From assembly GCA_017163975.1 (NCBI GenBank), contig JAFFSR010000218.1, forward strand, positions 1,798,001 through 1,862,000: 64,000 bases of DNA, given 5' to 3'. Source of the stretch: Anastatus disparis. Lineage: Eukaryota > Arthropoda > Insecta > Hymenoptera > Eupelmidae. The notes below the pieces were generated by a model. It was not told the DNA's origin. It did no database searches and saw nothing but the letters and a program-made list of their open reading frames with translations. Below are positions 43,001 to 54,499 of this stretch, piece by piece. How positions within the stretch are numbered: position 1 is the stretch's first letter; every line of letters starts with the position of its first letter. The position numbers and the translations under genes were made by a program.

Positions 43001-46000
43001 TAGGATACTTGGGAAAAGTGACTGCTAAAGTGCGTGCTAAAGTTGCTGGTAAAACTGATGAAAGAGTTCGTTTAATGAGTGAAATAATTAAAGGGATTCG
43101 CGTTATTAAAATATACACTTGGGAAAAACCATTTGAAAATCTTGTTTTTCTTGCAAGAAAGTAAGTACTGAATTGTGTAAATTTATGTATAATTTAATCG
43201 AAGTTCATTAGAATGAGAAACAAAATTTTAATTTACGCTTCCGTTTAATCACTTACAATTGCGGTAAAGTACAAAAAACAAATAAAAGTAAACGAAAAAT
43301 ATTTCAACTAATTTCCTTTCAACATAACGTAATTTATACTTTACAGATGCGAAGTTGATACTATCGCCATAAAATCATACTTGAGAGGACTAAGCACAGC
43401 GACATCAGCATTCGCAGAGAGCACAAGTTTGTTTTTCATAATTTTAACTTATGTATTGTTAGGTAATATTCTGGAAGCCAGTATAGTTTATTCAGTAGCG
43501 CAATATTTCGCTATGATCAAAACAATGATGACCGTTTTTTATCCGCGAGCTATTTCGTCGGCTGCTGAAGCTCGCGTTTCTATAGAACGTATTGAGGTGA
43601 TTATAAAAATTATTTTTTCTGATATATTTTTTTGATCACCATATATTTTGTTATGAATGATGAGTAATATGAGGTAATATGAGTGATTGATATGAAAATT
43701 AAAAAGAAAATTTTCGATTTACCTCCGACTTTAAAACATTTTTATTGTGAATTATCCATCAAAATTATTTTAATTTAACAGTTGGAAATTTATGTTTTAT
43801 TTAGGAGACACAAAGTATAAAGTTAACGAAGAAAATTTAATTGACAAACGTAATTTGTCACATTTTTTAATATTTTTTTATAAAAATTTTTTTAATGCAA
43901 GAGTAACAATTTTTAAAATTTTCACATTAAAAAAATTTTGTTCTCTTTGTAGAAAAATTATACGACATTTCAGCATCACCTAAGGATTTTTTTAGTGAGG
44001 TCAAAGTACTCTCATTCTTCTTATCATTTTTAGGCTTTTTATATTTTAATATGGGTAGCTGATTTATCTGGCTTTCATAGATAATTTTTTGGTGCATACG
44101 GTACATATGCGTAGACAACAAGATTAAAAATAAGGAAGATCTTTAAAATGCTCCTTTCTATAAATTTAGTTGTATTTTCAAAAAAAATTAAAATGCATAT
44201 AATTACACATTATAATTATATTTTTATATACGTGTATTTATGTACACACAGTGTGTATACATAGCATGCATATTAATATAAAAAAATTTGAACTTTTTAA
44301 ATAGAGTCAGTTTTAACGGATTAAAAAAATTATTATTTTAAGGAATTTCATAAGAAAATTTATGAATTCATTGATTAAAATTTTTTTAAATCATTACGCG
44401 TATAAACTAAAATTTATTCCTGTATACTTATTATGCAAGATTAATCATGAAATACATGCGCATTTGTTTAATGTTTTATTCCATTTGAATTCAATTTCCG
44501 GCAAAATTTACAATATTTTAAGAAAGTGTAAAAAGAAGTTTAAGTTTCCTACTTTTATCGCAAAATAATAGTAATAAAAACTAAAAGTTAAAAAAAACTG
44601 AAGAAAGTTTATAGCAGATAATCGTTAAACACATATTCCTAGTACATAGTATTGTTCAGTTAAAATAATACTACAATGTAACACCTGAGCGATCCCATAC
44701 CTTAAGCAAATGGATCTGACACACTTGTTAATCTATTTCATTCGTCGCATGATTCATTTGGAAACGTTATCAGTATGTGACTCTCCCAAGTTTGGAACGC
44801 GCATACACGTACGTAATACTCATAGCGCTTGCTGCTGATATGGCTCATTATCTTAACTGCTACACCGGTAGATTTACTTTGACTTTTAACTTCAATTCGT
44901 GTTATTTTATTTTTCATGTAGTTTAATTTTTTACATAGTTTTTTTTTTAATGCGTTTAATGTAGTTTTTAAAAATGACCGACGAACCTTACGCAGTGAAT
45001 GTGATAGAATCTGATTCCCTTTGGGAAAGGATCAAAACCATAGGATCAAGACCAATTTTTATTGCAGCTGCTGTTATTGGTGTATTATTGCTCGCTATTG
45101 TTACTACAATTATCGTCGTCTTAACAAGTAAGTTTTTTTCATAATTATTTATTCATACTTTCTTTTTTAGATAAGACATGAATACGCTTATCTTGTACAA
45201 ATTATTATCTTTGCGTTTGATTAAATTCGCCTTACACGTGTATGATGAATTAACTTGAATGATTAATGGCTTGTGAAAGTGACACAACTTTAATTTGCTT
45301 TTCTTTTTATTGTAGTGATGATTTATAATAAACTTATTTAAAAGTGCTGGTTTGTTGAATTTCATTTCGTGAAATTTCGTTTCGAATGATAAAAAGATAC
45401 TTCATTGCTAAAATATTTTTCAAAGCTGAACAAATTTAAGCTTCTGAGAATGATTTTGTTTTTGCTATTGTGTAGAAAAAAGAAAAAATACTTGGAAATT
45501 TAAACTGTGTTTCGATTAATTTTTCATAAATGTTTATTAAACGGATATATTAAGTAAAAAAAATATTCTGAAAATTACAATATCTATTAGATAAATTGAA
45601 TAGTAAATTATAAAAAAAAGTTCAATTTTTGAAAGAAATCAAGAATAATACAAAAAGTTATACAGGTATAATATTTTTAAAATTTACATCAATACCTATA
45701 AAAAAAAGTTTTATCGGACTAAATAAAGATTAGGTTTTATCAAGTAAATTTATAAGCCAAAAATACTTGTAACTTACTTTTTAACATTTAAGTAATATTT
45801 TACAAAAAATTTTAATTAAAATAATTTTACAGGAGATAAAAGCGATCCAGGCAATTTGGCAATAGACTATTCAAAAGCACTGATCGTAAGCGACGACCAT
45901 TACCTCTGGGCTCTTGATCTCAACAGTCAAGAAAAAAAATTACTAGTCAGAACAATATGGGGAATATCGGCGTTTGATATTTATAGAAAAAATACAATAT

Positions 46001-49000
46001 ATTGGCACGAATATCGTTCGAATTACGTGAATTCGTTGTCTGAAAAATATCACAACCTTACCCAAACGAGAAAATGGGAGCCCGTTTCCATAGCCATGGA
46101 TTGGGTAACAGAAAAAGTTTATGTACTGGATTATCTTGCTGGAAAATTAAACGTATACGATACGATGAGTACTAGTTACGGGATTGCTGTAGCTGATCTT
46201 AAAAATCCAGTTGATTTGGCCTTAGATCCTACGAGGGGACTTATGTTTATTGTACAAAAATCAGATTCGGTAATCTTAATTATAGATTTTTATTTCAATT
46301 TTTATCCATTGTATTTCAAAGAAAAATGGAAATTCAATATTTTCTAATCTTTTTTTTTACAGATACTCAAAGGTAACATGGATGGTACATCAATAGAAAA
46401 GATCATTACGAGTTCAAGTGTCACAGCGATAGCCTTGGATACTCAAACACCAAAATTGTATTTCTCAGATGCTGATAAAATTGAGTCCTCTGATTACTTT
46501 GGTAATCAGCGTCAAACTGTTACTCGGTTATCCAGTTCAACAACGACTTTAGGTGTTTCTGGAAATCGTTTATTTTGGACAAAAGTTACAAGAAGTTTAG
46601 GCACCCGTAGTTTATGGTCGTGCACGTTGACCAATAACAATTGTGATGAAAAAGATTTGCAACAAATTAGTTTCGACGATCCAGTAACCATCAAAGTTTA
46701 TACCGGCTCAGGTCTAATAGTTGCTAATCCATGTGAAAATGATAATGGCGGATGTGACCAATTATGTTTACTAAAAGCCAATAATGAACGAAGTTGTGGA
46801 TGTTACATTGGTTACAAATTGCAAGATGATGGTAAAAATTGTGAGCTTGTCAACGAATACATACTCTACACTCGTGGTAATTTGGTTAGAGGTAGAATCT
46901 TAGACCCTAAAAAGGAAGCTTTTACCGATGCTATCGCACCATTCCTAATTGAAAAAACCGTATTAGATGATAAGAAAACAATCGATTTTGATTATAATTT
47001 TTACACGAACACATTAGCATACAGTGATGACAATAATGTGGGTACTACTAATTTGCTAAAAGAAGACGAAGGCACATATTCAAGGGATAAATGTTTGAAG
47101 AGTGTTTCATACGATTGGGTAACCAATGACATTTATTACATCAAGGACAATTGTAATACAACTGACAATACAACTATTGTCGTCATGAAACCCAATCAAG
47201 AATCTTACTTTTGGAAAACAATGCATACATTCCAAGCAACCATAGGACATCCAAAAGCCTTAGTTGTACATCCTAATCGTGGTGGTTACTACTTCACAAT
47301 AAAACGTAAAGGATCCGCACAAATTTACAAAGGTCATGGTTTAAAAACCCGACCGTTTTTAGAACAACTTGATGTTAACGAGACTGCATTGGCAATTGAT
47401 TATGTAGAAGATAGGCTGTATTGGTTCAGTCAAGATATGACTAAGCTTTACAATGCAGATCTCAAGGGAACGGATATCAAAAGCATTGATATATCAATAA
47501 TAAAAAACCCAACATCAATAAGTGCTCATCAACGTTATGCTTACGTTAGTAATTTAACTAATATTTGGAGATTCGACACATTCAACGGTTCAGGTAGGAT
47601 AAAATTGGTACCAAAATTAAACGATGATTCGGAATCGCTAATAAGTGGCGTCAAAATTTACAGTCCGATGGTACAAAGCGTTGATACGAACAATTTGTGC
47701 GCCATTGAAAATGGACAATGCGAACAGTTCTGTTTCCGTGAACCAAAGAAAATTGTTACTGGACCTAATGCCGTTGATGTAACCGATGAACTGCATAAAG
47801 TTTGCGTTTGCGAAGATTTTAAAAGTATTCGCGCTGACGGCCGTACCTGCTCGTAGTAGATTTAGTATAAGTTATTGTATATTTAATGCATTGTATCATC
47901 ATTATCGCTTGTGTATCATTTACTGTACCTCATCATCTTCACAGATGCTTAAAAGTGATTTTATATGGTTTTATATGATTTTGTAACTATTGCATTTAGT
48001 TAGAATACATTTATTTATCGTTATGATTATCAGTATTCGTTTTTTAATATTTTTAATGTATAAATTATGATTAAAATGTTAAACTTTTTTATAATAAAAT
48101 TTCTGGTAACTGAAATAATAAATAACATACAACTTATTTATTTATAATTACCCTTACGAAAAAATTTTTTAAAATATGAAAATTATATTTGAATTGAACA
48201 AAATTTTAAATTAATAAATTTAACCTTTATTTAGTCTTAGTAACAAAATTTTAATTAAAAATACCTTTTATTACAGAAATTTTTACTTCTGGATGAAGTT
48301 AAAAACAAATTGAAAGTTAAAAAGTCCAATACCAACGATGTTAGCATAACGATTGAAGATTCACATATATCTTGGAGTAACAATTCAACAGACTATGTTT
48401 TGCATAATGTTAATTTAAATTTTGCTGATAAAAAATTCTATATCATCAGCGGACCGGTCGGTTCTGGAAAAGTAAAAAAATAATATTCATAATTAAATGA
48501 TTAATAATAACCGATTTCTTTTAAACATCGATACCTTACTTTTCTAGTCAACTCTTTTAAAAGCAATTCTTGGAGAATTAAAACCCATAAAAGGTGGCAT
48601 ACAAGTTAACGCTAGAGTCTCTTACGTTAGCCAAGAATCCTGGCTATTTCCTGATACGATAAGAAATAATATTATTTTCGAACAGTTTTACCAAAAAGAA
48701 AAGTATGAAAAGGTCGTTGAAGTATGCGCTTTGAAAGATGATTTTGAAAGATTGAATAACGGCGATTTGACTGTAGTTGGCGATCGAGGCTGCAATCTTA
48801 GCGGTGGTCAGTGCGCAAGGATTAACTTGGCAAGGTGAATAAAGTATGAATTTAGTTATTTTTAAAATTATTTTAATAAAATTATATGTTATGATTGTAC
48901 AGTAATTAGGATTATAATTATAACAAAAATTATAATTATAATTACAAAATTTAATCAGAAATATACTGCAATTTACTGCAATTTTTAATTATAATTTAAA

Positions 49001-52000
49001 AATTTATCAGAAACACATCGTGAATCATTAAAAAATTTCTTTTCCTAGTTTGTGAGATTAATAAATCAAATCATAACTTTTTAAATTAATAAAATAATTA
49101 AACTAGCAGTAAGTAATCTTATAGAAAAAAAATTTTTTAAATGTCGTTCTCACTTTCTGAAGTGTATTTATAAATGATTATTTTATTAATTTCCAGAGCA
49201 ATTTATAGAGATGCCGACATTTATTTAATCGACAATGCGCTCGCAGCAGTAGATACCCATGTTGGAAAACATTTATTTGATAACTGTATCAATGGATTTT
49301 TAAAATGTAAAACGAGAATTCTCGTAACTCAAAATGAGCAATATTTCAAGGAAGCTGATAAAATTATCATAATTGATAAAGTAAATATTAACTATTTTAC
49401 CATTTTGATTTCTTTTACAATTCGTTTACAATTTTTCAAAATTTTTATTTATTTGTCATACTTTAGAAATTTCTAAATTGTAAAAATAATTTTCGATATA
49501 AGTGCGTCGAATTAAAAATATTCGTGCTATCAAAATGCGCCGATCCTTGTGCATATTGATCACGCAAATATTTATAATTTAACTAGTGTCGAAATGTACT
49601 ATTTTATTGCTTTTTTCTTTATCATTGAATTAAAATAGTTTTATAATATTAAATTATTAATTAATGAAAACAACATTTTAAAATATTTTCTCAACATTGA
49701 AATAATCTAGGGCAAAGTAACTTTCAATGGTTCATATTCAGATCTAATATTGAAAGGCTATAAGTTACCTGAATTACTTCAATACACTCCAATTGAAAAC
49801 CCCAAAAAGAATGAAAAACTTGTACAAAATACAGTTGAGCTTAAATTCACTAATAAGAAAGCTAAGGCCATAAATAAAAATGAAGAAATGACAGAAAATA
49901 AACCTGCTGTAAAATTGGCTTGCTGGAAATATTTTAGATCAGGAAGTTCAATTCTTATGCTTTTATGCTTGGTATTAAGTTTTCTTCTAGCGCAAGCTTC
50001 TGTCAGCGGATGTGATTACTGGCTGGCACATTGGTACGTGTAATTCATTCTACAATTGATCGTGTGATTTTCATAATTTTCAAATAAATATTTATAAATT
50101 ATCAATTGAAATTGACATATTTCAGGATCAAACAAGAAGAATATCGAATTAGATCACCTTCAACTGAAGATTCCAATACAACTTTTGAATTAAAAGTTGC
50201 ACTTTACGTATTTGCAGCTTTATTATTTACCAGTATAATTACTTGGACATCGAGCAGTTTACTTTTCTACAAAGTCTGCATGAACGCAAGTAAAAATTTG
50301 CATAACCAAATGTTTTCTTCTCTTTTAAAAACGCCCATTAGTTTTTTCGAACTGAATAATCCAGGTAAAAGGAAAACAATATTTGATAAATGTATTAAGA
50401 TTTTTTTTTAAATTACAAAATTTTCAGGAATAATTCTAAATAGATTTTTGAAAGACATTGGCTTAGTTGACGAAACTTTGCCGACGGTAACGTTAGATGC
50501 AATACAAATAATCCTCATGATGGCTGGCATAACAATTCAAATTCTCATTATTAACTGGTGGTCAATTATTCCCTTAGTAGCAACGGCTATTATCTGTTGG
50601 AAATTTAAAAATATCTATCTACCAACTGCTCAAAATATCAAACGTTTAGAAAGCAAATGTAAGTGTGCACATTAAATGTTAAACAAATTTTTTTGTTTAT
50701 TTAAAATTTTTTTTATATACGTTTATGATTTATAGGTAAAAGTCCAGTATTCAGTCACGTCAACTCAACAGTCTCCGGCTTAACAATAATTCGTTCTTCG
50801 GAAACCGAAAACAAAATAAAAGATAAATTCGATTCATTGCAAGACATTCACACTTCGGTTAATTATTTAAACATGGTATCTTCCTCAGCATTTGGATTTT
50901 GGCTGGACATCATTTCTATCAGTCTGCTAGCCTTCGTCAGTTACAGTTTCATCATCATGAAGAATAATGAAACTTTCGCAGCGATCGTGGGCTTAGCCAT
51001 AACCCAAATTTTGATGCTTTACGGAAAAGTACAATATGGTCTTAGGCAGACAACTGAAATGATGACGCAAATGATCAGCGTCGAGAGAATTTTTCAATTT
51101 ACAAATTTGGAACGAGAGGATTATGCTGATAATAAATATATGGATTTACTGCTCAATGACTGGCCGAATAATGGTCGTATTAGGTTTGAAAATGTATCTT
51201 TGAAATATTTCGAGGATGATGAACCAGTTTTGAAAAATGTTAATTTGGATGTTAAATCTCGAGAAAAAGTAAGACTTTTTAGTATCGTATTTATTAAAGG
51301 TGACCGCAAAGGATCCTACCTCATTGACTCATAAGAAATCATATTAATAATTTGAATTGAAGCTGTAATTTTCTAAGTAAAATGCATTGACTTATAATAT
51401 GACCAATTATTCAGTTAAATTGATTTATTTAAAAATTTAACTAATTGATGGTTATATAGATCATGCTACAAACTAATAATTTTTTTTTTCTAAAATTATT
51501 ACTTTAATTGTAATTATTAATATGATTTGTTTATTACTGATAAGGCAGAATCTTTGTAAGTAGTCGCGTCGTTTTAAGCAATTATATGATTTAAGTTTAA
51601 TACGATTTCCATTATTTAGACTGGAATAGCAGGTCGTACTGGGGCAGGCAAGACATCATTGATATCTGCATTATTTAGATTAGGAAATCCAAATGGTCAA
51701 ATTTTCATTGATGACATAGATACGAAAAATATTGGATTGAAAATCCTTCGTAGTAAAATATCAATGATACCGCAAGAGCCAATATTGTTTACAACGTCCG
51801 TTAGAAATAATATCGATCCTTTACGTAAATATAATGACGAAACTTTGATTCAAGCATTAAGAGATGTGAAATTAGATGAGAAATTCGAATCTTTAGATGA
51901 AAAAATTGAAAATGGTGGCAACAATTTGAGCAGTGGTGAAAAACAATTGTTATGCTTAGCGCGAGTTGTTGTAGCTGATAATAAAATTTTGATACTCGAC

Positions 52001-52228
52001 GAAGCCACTGCTAATGTTGATACAGCTACAGATGAAATTATTCAAAGTATTATAAAACAAAAATTTGTTAATTCCACCGTTATTACAATTGCGCATAGAC
52101 TAAATACAATTTTAAGTAGCGATAAAATTTTGGTAATCGATGATGGTAAGGTAGTCGAATTTGATAAACCTAGTAAACTGTTAGAAATTAAAGATGGGTA
52201 TTTTTCTAATATGTTAAATACTACATGA
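40032..52228 (+). CDS. ABCC4-like: ABCC4/MRP4-like ABC transporter, copy 2, with altered NBD1 catalytic residues
   Basis: Second full-length ABCC exporter, paralogue of the gene at 6995. Exons: 40032-40105, 41445-41555, 41641-41775, 41853-42057, 42683-42908, 43004-43160, 43347-43596, 48277-48471, 48548-48834, 49197-49380, 49711-50033, 50126-50364, 50428-50658, 50736-51268, 51620-52228; 1252 aa, near the usual MRP4 length. NBD1: Walker A GPVGSGK (445-451) and LSGGQ (535-539) are intact, but Walker B reads LIDN (Asn560 for the second Asp) and the H-loop reads VTQN (Gln592 for His). NBD2: GRTGAGKT (1055-1062), LSSGE signature (1153-1157), LDE with Glu1178, His1209. Copy 1 introns equivalent to 14, 16 and 17 are absent and there is no mucin-like insert. 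Intron 7 is 4.7 kb and contains another gene. Probably still a transporter using NBD2 hydrolysis. AATAAA at 52288-52293. Confidence 0.88.
40106..41444 (+). other. Intron 1 of ABCC4-like gene 2
   Basis: Donor GTAAGT and acceptor CAG. AT-rich, containing the TA-flanked MITE at 40182-40416 and no gene. Confidence 0.6.
40182..40416. mobile_element. 235-bp palindromic MITE, TA target site (copy 2 of the family at 15182)
   Basis: Starts CACTGAGAAAAATATTCTA and ends ACATTTTTCTCAGTG, flanked by TA at 40180-40181 and 40417-40418. The interior is palindromic (GTCACAGACTGCCATTATA repeated in inverse) but differs from the copy at 15182, so the two share termini rather than whole sequence. Confidence 0.75.
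42058..42682 (+). other. Intron 4 of ABCC4-like gene 2
   Basis: AT-rich. A lone TACACTGAAAAAA at about 42210 resembles one end of the TA-flanked MITE family, but no partner end was found. Confidence 0.45.
44974..47856 (+). CDS. Type II membrane protein with LRP-like YWTD propellers and EGF repeats
   Basis: Exons 44974-45127, 45833-46269 and 46363-47856 join in phases 1 and 0 to give 694 aa. Residues 1-27 are polar and about 28-51 form a hydrophobic helix without a cleavage motif, so a type II signal anchor with an extracellular C-terminus is predicted. The ectodomain has LDL-receptor class B blade motifs (TIYWHE, KVYVLDY, KLYFSD, RLFWTK), an EGF-like module (about 319-357, NPCENDNGGCDQLC), a second propeller (DIYYIK, RLYWFS, YAYVSN) and a final six-cysteine EGF-like module (643-694). 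This is the propeller-EGF unit of LRP/vitellogenin receptors, but no LDL-A ligand-binding repeats or cytoplasmic NPxY tail are present. Likely an extracellular ligand-binding or adhesion protein, partner unknown. The gene lies inside intron 7 of ABCC4-like gene 2 and has its own introns, so it is not a retrocopy. Confidence 0.87.
48093..48098 (+). terminator. Poly(A) signal of the nested YWTD/EGF gene
   Basis: AATAAA about 240 nt after the stop codon, with a second AATAAA about 20 nt further. Both are inside intron 7 of the transporter, so the host transcript must read past them. Confidence 0.45.
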
Positions 52229-52287
52229 TATTTTTTAGTTATACAATGAATTGATGTAAAGTGATATTTTTTAAACATTTTGATATT

Positions 52288-52293
52288 AATAAA
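52288..52293 (+). terminator. Poly(A) signal of ABCC4-like gene 2
   Basis: AATAAA about 60 nt downstream of the stop codon at 52226-52228. Confidence 0.55.
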
Positions 52294-53365
52294 AATTTTT
52301 ATTTAATAATTAAACATTATCACTATTTAATTCATAATATTCTTATGAATCTCAAGAAAATAATTTTTGTAAATAACTGTTAATAACTGTGAGGACTGTT
52401 AACAATAATTTACAGATATGGTTATCAACAATTTTTAAGAATTATTCTGTTCACATTTTAATTCTGCACGTGCATAGAAAAAATTTTTTTCATTAAATTC
52501 ATTTTTGTGAATAATTATTAACAATTGTAAATAATTGTTATTAACAGTTATTAACAAAAATTATTATCACGTGGGAATAAATGTTATTATAATCTCCACT
52601 ATTTAAAAAAAAATGAAAATAAACTCTAATATTTTCATCAGTTCTTATCTTATTTATTCATATATAATTTGGCTATTATATTAGTTCAAATTTCTTTAAT
52701 TAAAATATAATATATGACAAAAGAAAAAAATGGAAATTCAAGTACTAAAATGTATTTAAATCAAATTAAAAATTTCTTTCAGTTACTATTAATAGGTTTA
52801 AAATGAAAATCCAAGAATTTAACTATAAAAATTTTAACTTTTATTAATCTTTGTACAAAAATAATTATCTAGTGACAGATATATACAATGAGTAAATCTG
52901 TAGGATTAATGATTACAAATTTAAAGATGAGTAAATTGAATGTAATACATTTCTTTTTTAACTCAACAAATTTCAAGGCAATTTTTTAAATGTGAAATTT
53001 GGTAAATTATATATATATGTACAGAACACGTTTTTGGATTTAGATTTGTACGAATTGTGATATTGATAAAGATTGATATTTTAAACTATAATAATGCATA
53101 TACTCATATTGTAACTTTTTAATCTTATGTTGTATGAAATTGTAGTTGTTGTATTCTTAAATCTGCGTTGATAAAATAAACTCTAGTATTCACGATATGT
53201 AGCAAATCAACTACAATTTCATAAAATGTGAAATTAAAAAATCATGCGATGAATAACTACAACCACAAAGCCTAAAAATCTCAATGATGTATGTACATTA
53301 CATATATGTTCAATAATTTGTTTCGAAACAAATATTATAATATAATTCAATTAAATAAATATCTA
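52294..53365. other. Convergent intergenic region between ABCC4-like gene 2 and SLD5
   Basis: AT-rich sequence holding the 3' ends of both genes. Repeated short ATAACTGTTAATAACTGT-type words at about 52372-52560 give a loose low-complexity array. No gene seen. Confidence 0.4.
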
Positions 53366-54204
53366 TTAGATCAATTGTACATCTCCATTTTTAACTAAAT
53401 GAGCAATGGCACTGTATTGTATTATGTGTTGTGAACCTTCAGCAAAATCTACAGCTTCATCAAGATTTGAAATTAAAATACCTTTGATATCCTTATTAGA
53501 TCTAACGAACACATGTTTATTCATATTGGGTTTAGCCGACATTTTGAGTAATTCAAATTCTTTCAATCTTGACGGCATGTGTTGCAAGACAAGATTTGTA
53601 AATAAATTTTCCATGTTTTGTATATATTCCCTAGCAAATTTTGTTTCGGCCGGTGTCATAAAAGCATCTTCAGCTGACCTTTCAGAATCATCTTTCATTA
53701 TATGAACAGCATATTCTTCTATTTTCTCTAACCGTCTCCTGAGATAACTTGAAATCATAAATCTTATTCTGCTTATTTCCATAGTGTGGATATTTATTCG
53801 AATGTCTCCTTTGTCTAACCTAATAATAAAATCATCCGTTTTAATATTTTATCATTTATTTACTATGGATTGTTACTCTTTTTATTCTGTAATAAATTCA
53901 TTTCAAAATTAATATAATATAAAGATAAACATGCTTACTTCTTTAAATTAGTTTCAATATAAGCTATTGATTTCAACATAGATTCAACAAGGCTTAATTG
54001 ATGAGGTAGAAGTTCTGGAGCAAATTTTTCATTTAACCAAGCATTTTCAAGCGCTTGCAAGGCTTGTTCTGGTGTCATATCATCTTCATCGCTTTCATCT
54101 ATTTCAGCTTCATCAACATTTTCAATGTTTTCAACATTTTCTGTTGGAATGTCATCTTCTTTGTTACTGTCTGGCTGAATTAGTTCTACATCTTCTGTAT
54201 TCAT
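53366..54204 (-). CDS. GINS4 (Sld5): GINS complex subunit SLD5 (GINS4)
   Basis: Subunit of the GINS tetramer, part of the replicative CMG helicase with Cdc45 and MCM2-7 in the nucleus. Two exons on the minus strand, 54204-53939 and 53819-53366, joined in phase 2, give 239 aa (human SLD5 is 223). The N-terminus is acidic, followed by an alpha-helical region (TPEQALQALENAWLNEKFAP). The core helix contains MEISRIRFMISSYLRRRLEK, then FAREYIQNMENLF and LQHMP. The C-terminal beta domain ends SAIAHLVKNGDVQLI, the conserved SLD5 terminus. The extra length is in the acidic N-terminus. A splice acceptor at 54235-54237 just upstream of the start, and a donor (GTAAGC) at 54390, indicate a 5' UTR intron. 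Confidence 0.93.
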
Positions 54205-54487
54205 TTTTACACAGATTTAATCTCTTGTATATCACTGAAAAAAAAAATATAAAATTTTAAATATTCTCTATTAGGTTAGATAGGTTAAGAATATTTACTT
54301 TGTTTAAAATATTTATTTTACAATTTATGTAACCTTTAAAATTTATTCAGGTAATCAAAAATAACTTTAAATTATCAACTCAATGCTTACCAATAGCTTA
54401 TGAAAATTTTTAAACTTTAAAGACCGCTAATACATCCATTTGATGGGTATGTTTACGTTTTTTTTCAAAGTGAAAAAGCAACCGCCG

Positions 54488-54495
54488 CCGCCAAA
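54488..54495 (-). promoter_or_regulatory. E2F-like site TTTGGCGG upstream of SLD5
   Basis: On the minus strand GTTTGGCGGCGGCGG (54496-54482) contains TTTGGCGG, matching the E2F consensus TTTSGCGS. It lies about 100 bp upstream of the predicted 5' UTR exon donor at 54390, so near the likely transcription start. GINS genes are established E2F targets in animals; function here is inferred. Confidence 0.45.
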
Positions 54496-54499
54496 CTCC

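Larger units (their letters stand above)
43597..48276 (+). other. Intron 7 of ABCC4-like gene 2 (4,680 bp), host of a nested gene
   Basis: Donor GTGATT after the conserved SIERIE segment and acceptor TTACAG before KFLLLDE, phase 0, exactly where copy 1 has an 84-bp intron. It contains the complete YWTD/EGF gene on the same strand, with about 1.4 kb before and 0.4 kb after it. No other gene was seen in the flanks. Confidence 0.75.

Noticed and set aside
44974..47856. YWTD gene as a retrocopy
   Set aside because: It contains two spliceable introns at conserved-looking phases.
43597..48276. Transporter copy 2 being two separate half-transporter genes split by the YWTD gene
   Set aside because: The phase-0 boundary matches copy 1 exactly and neither half has its own start or stop near the break; kept as one gene, with RNA evidence requested.
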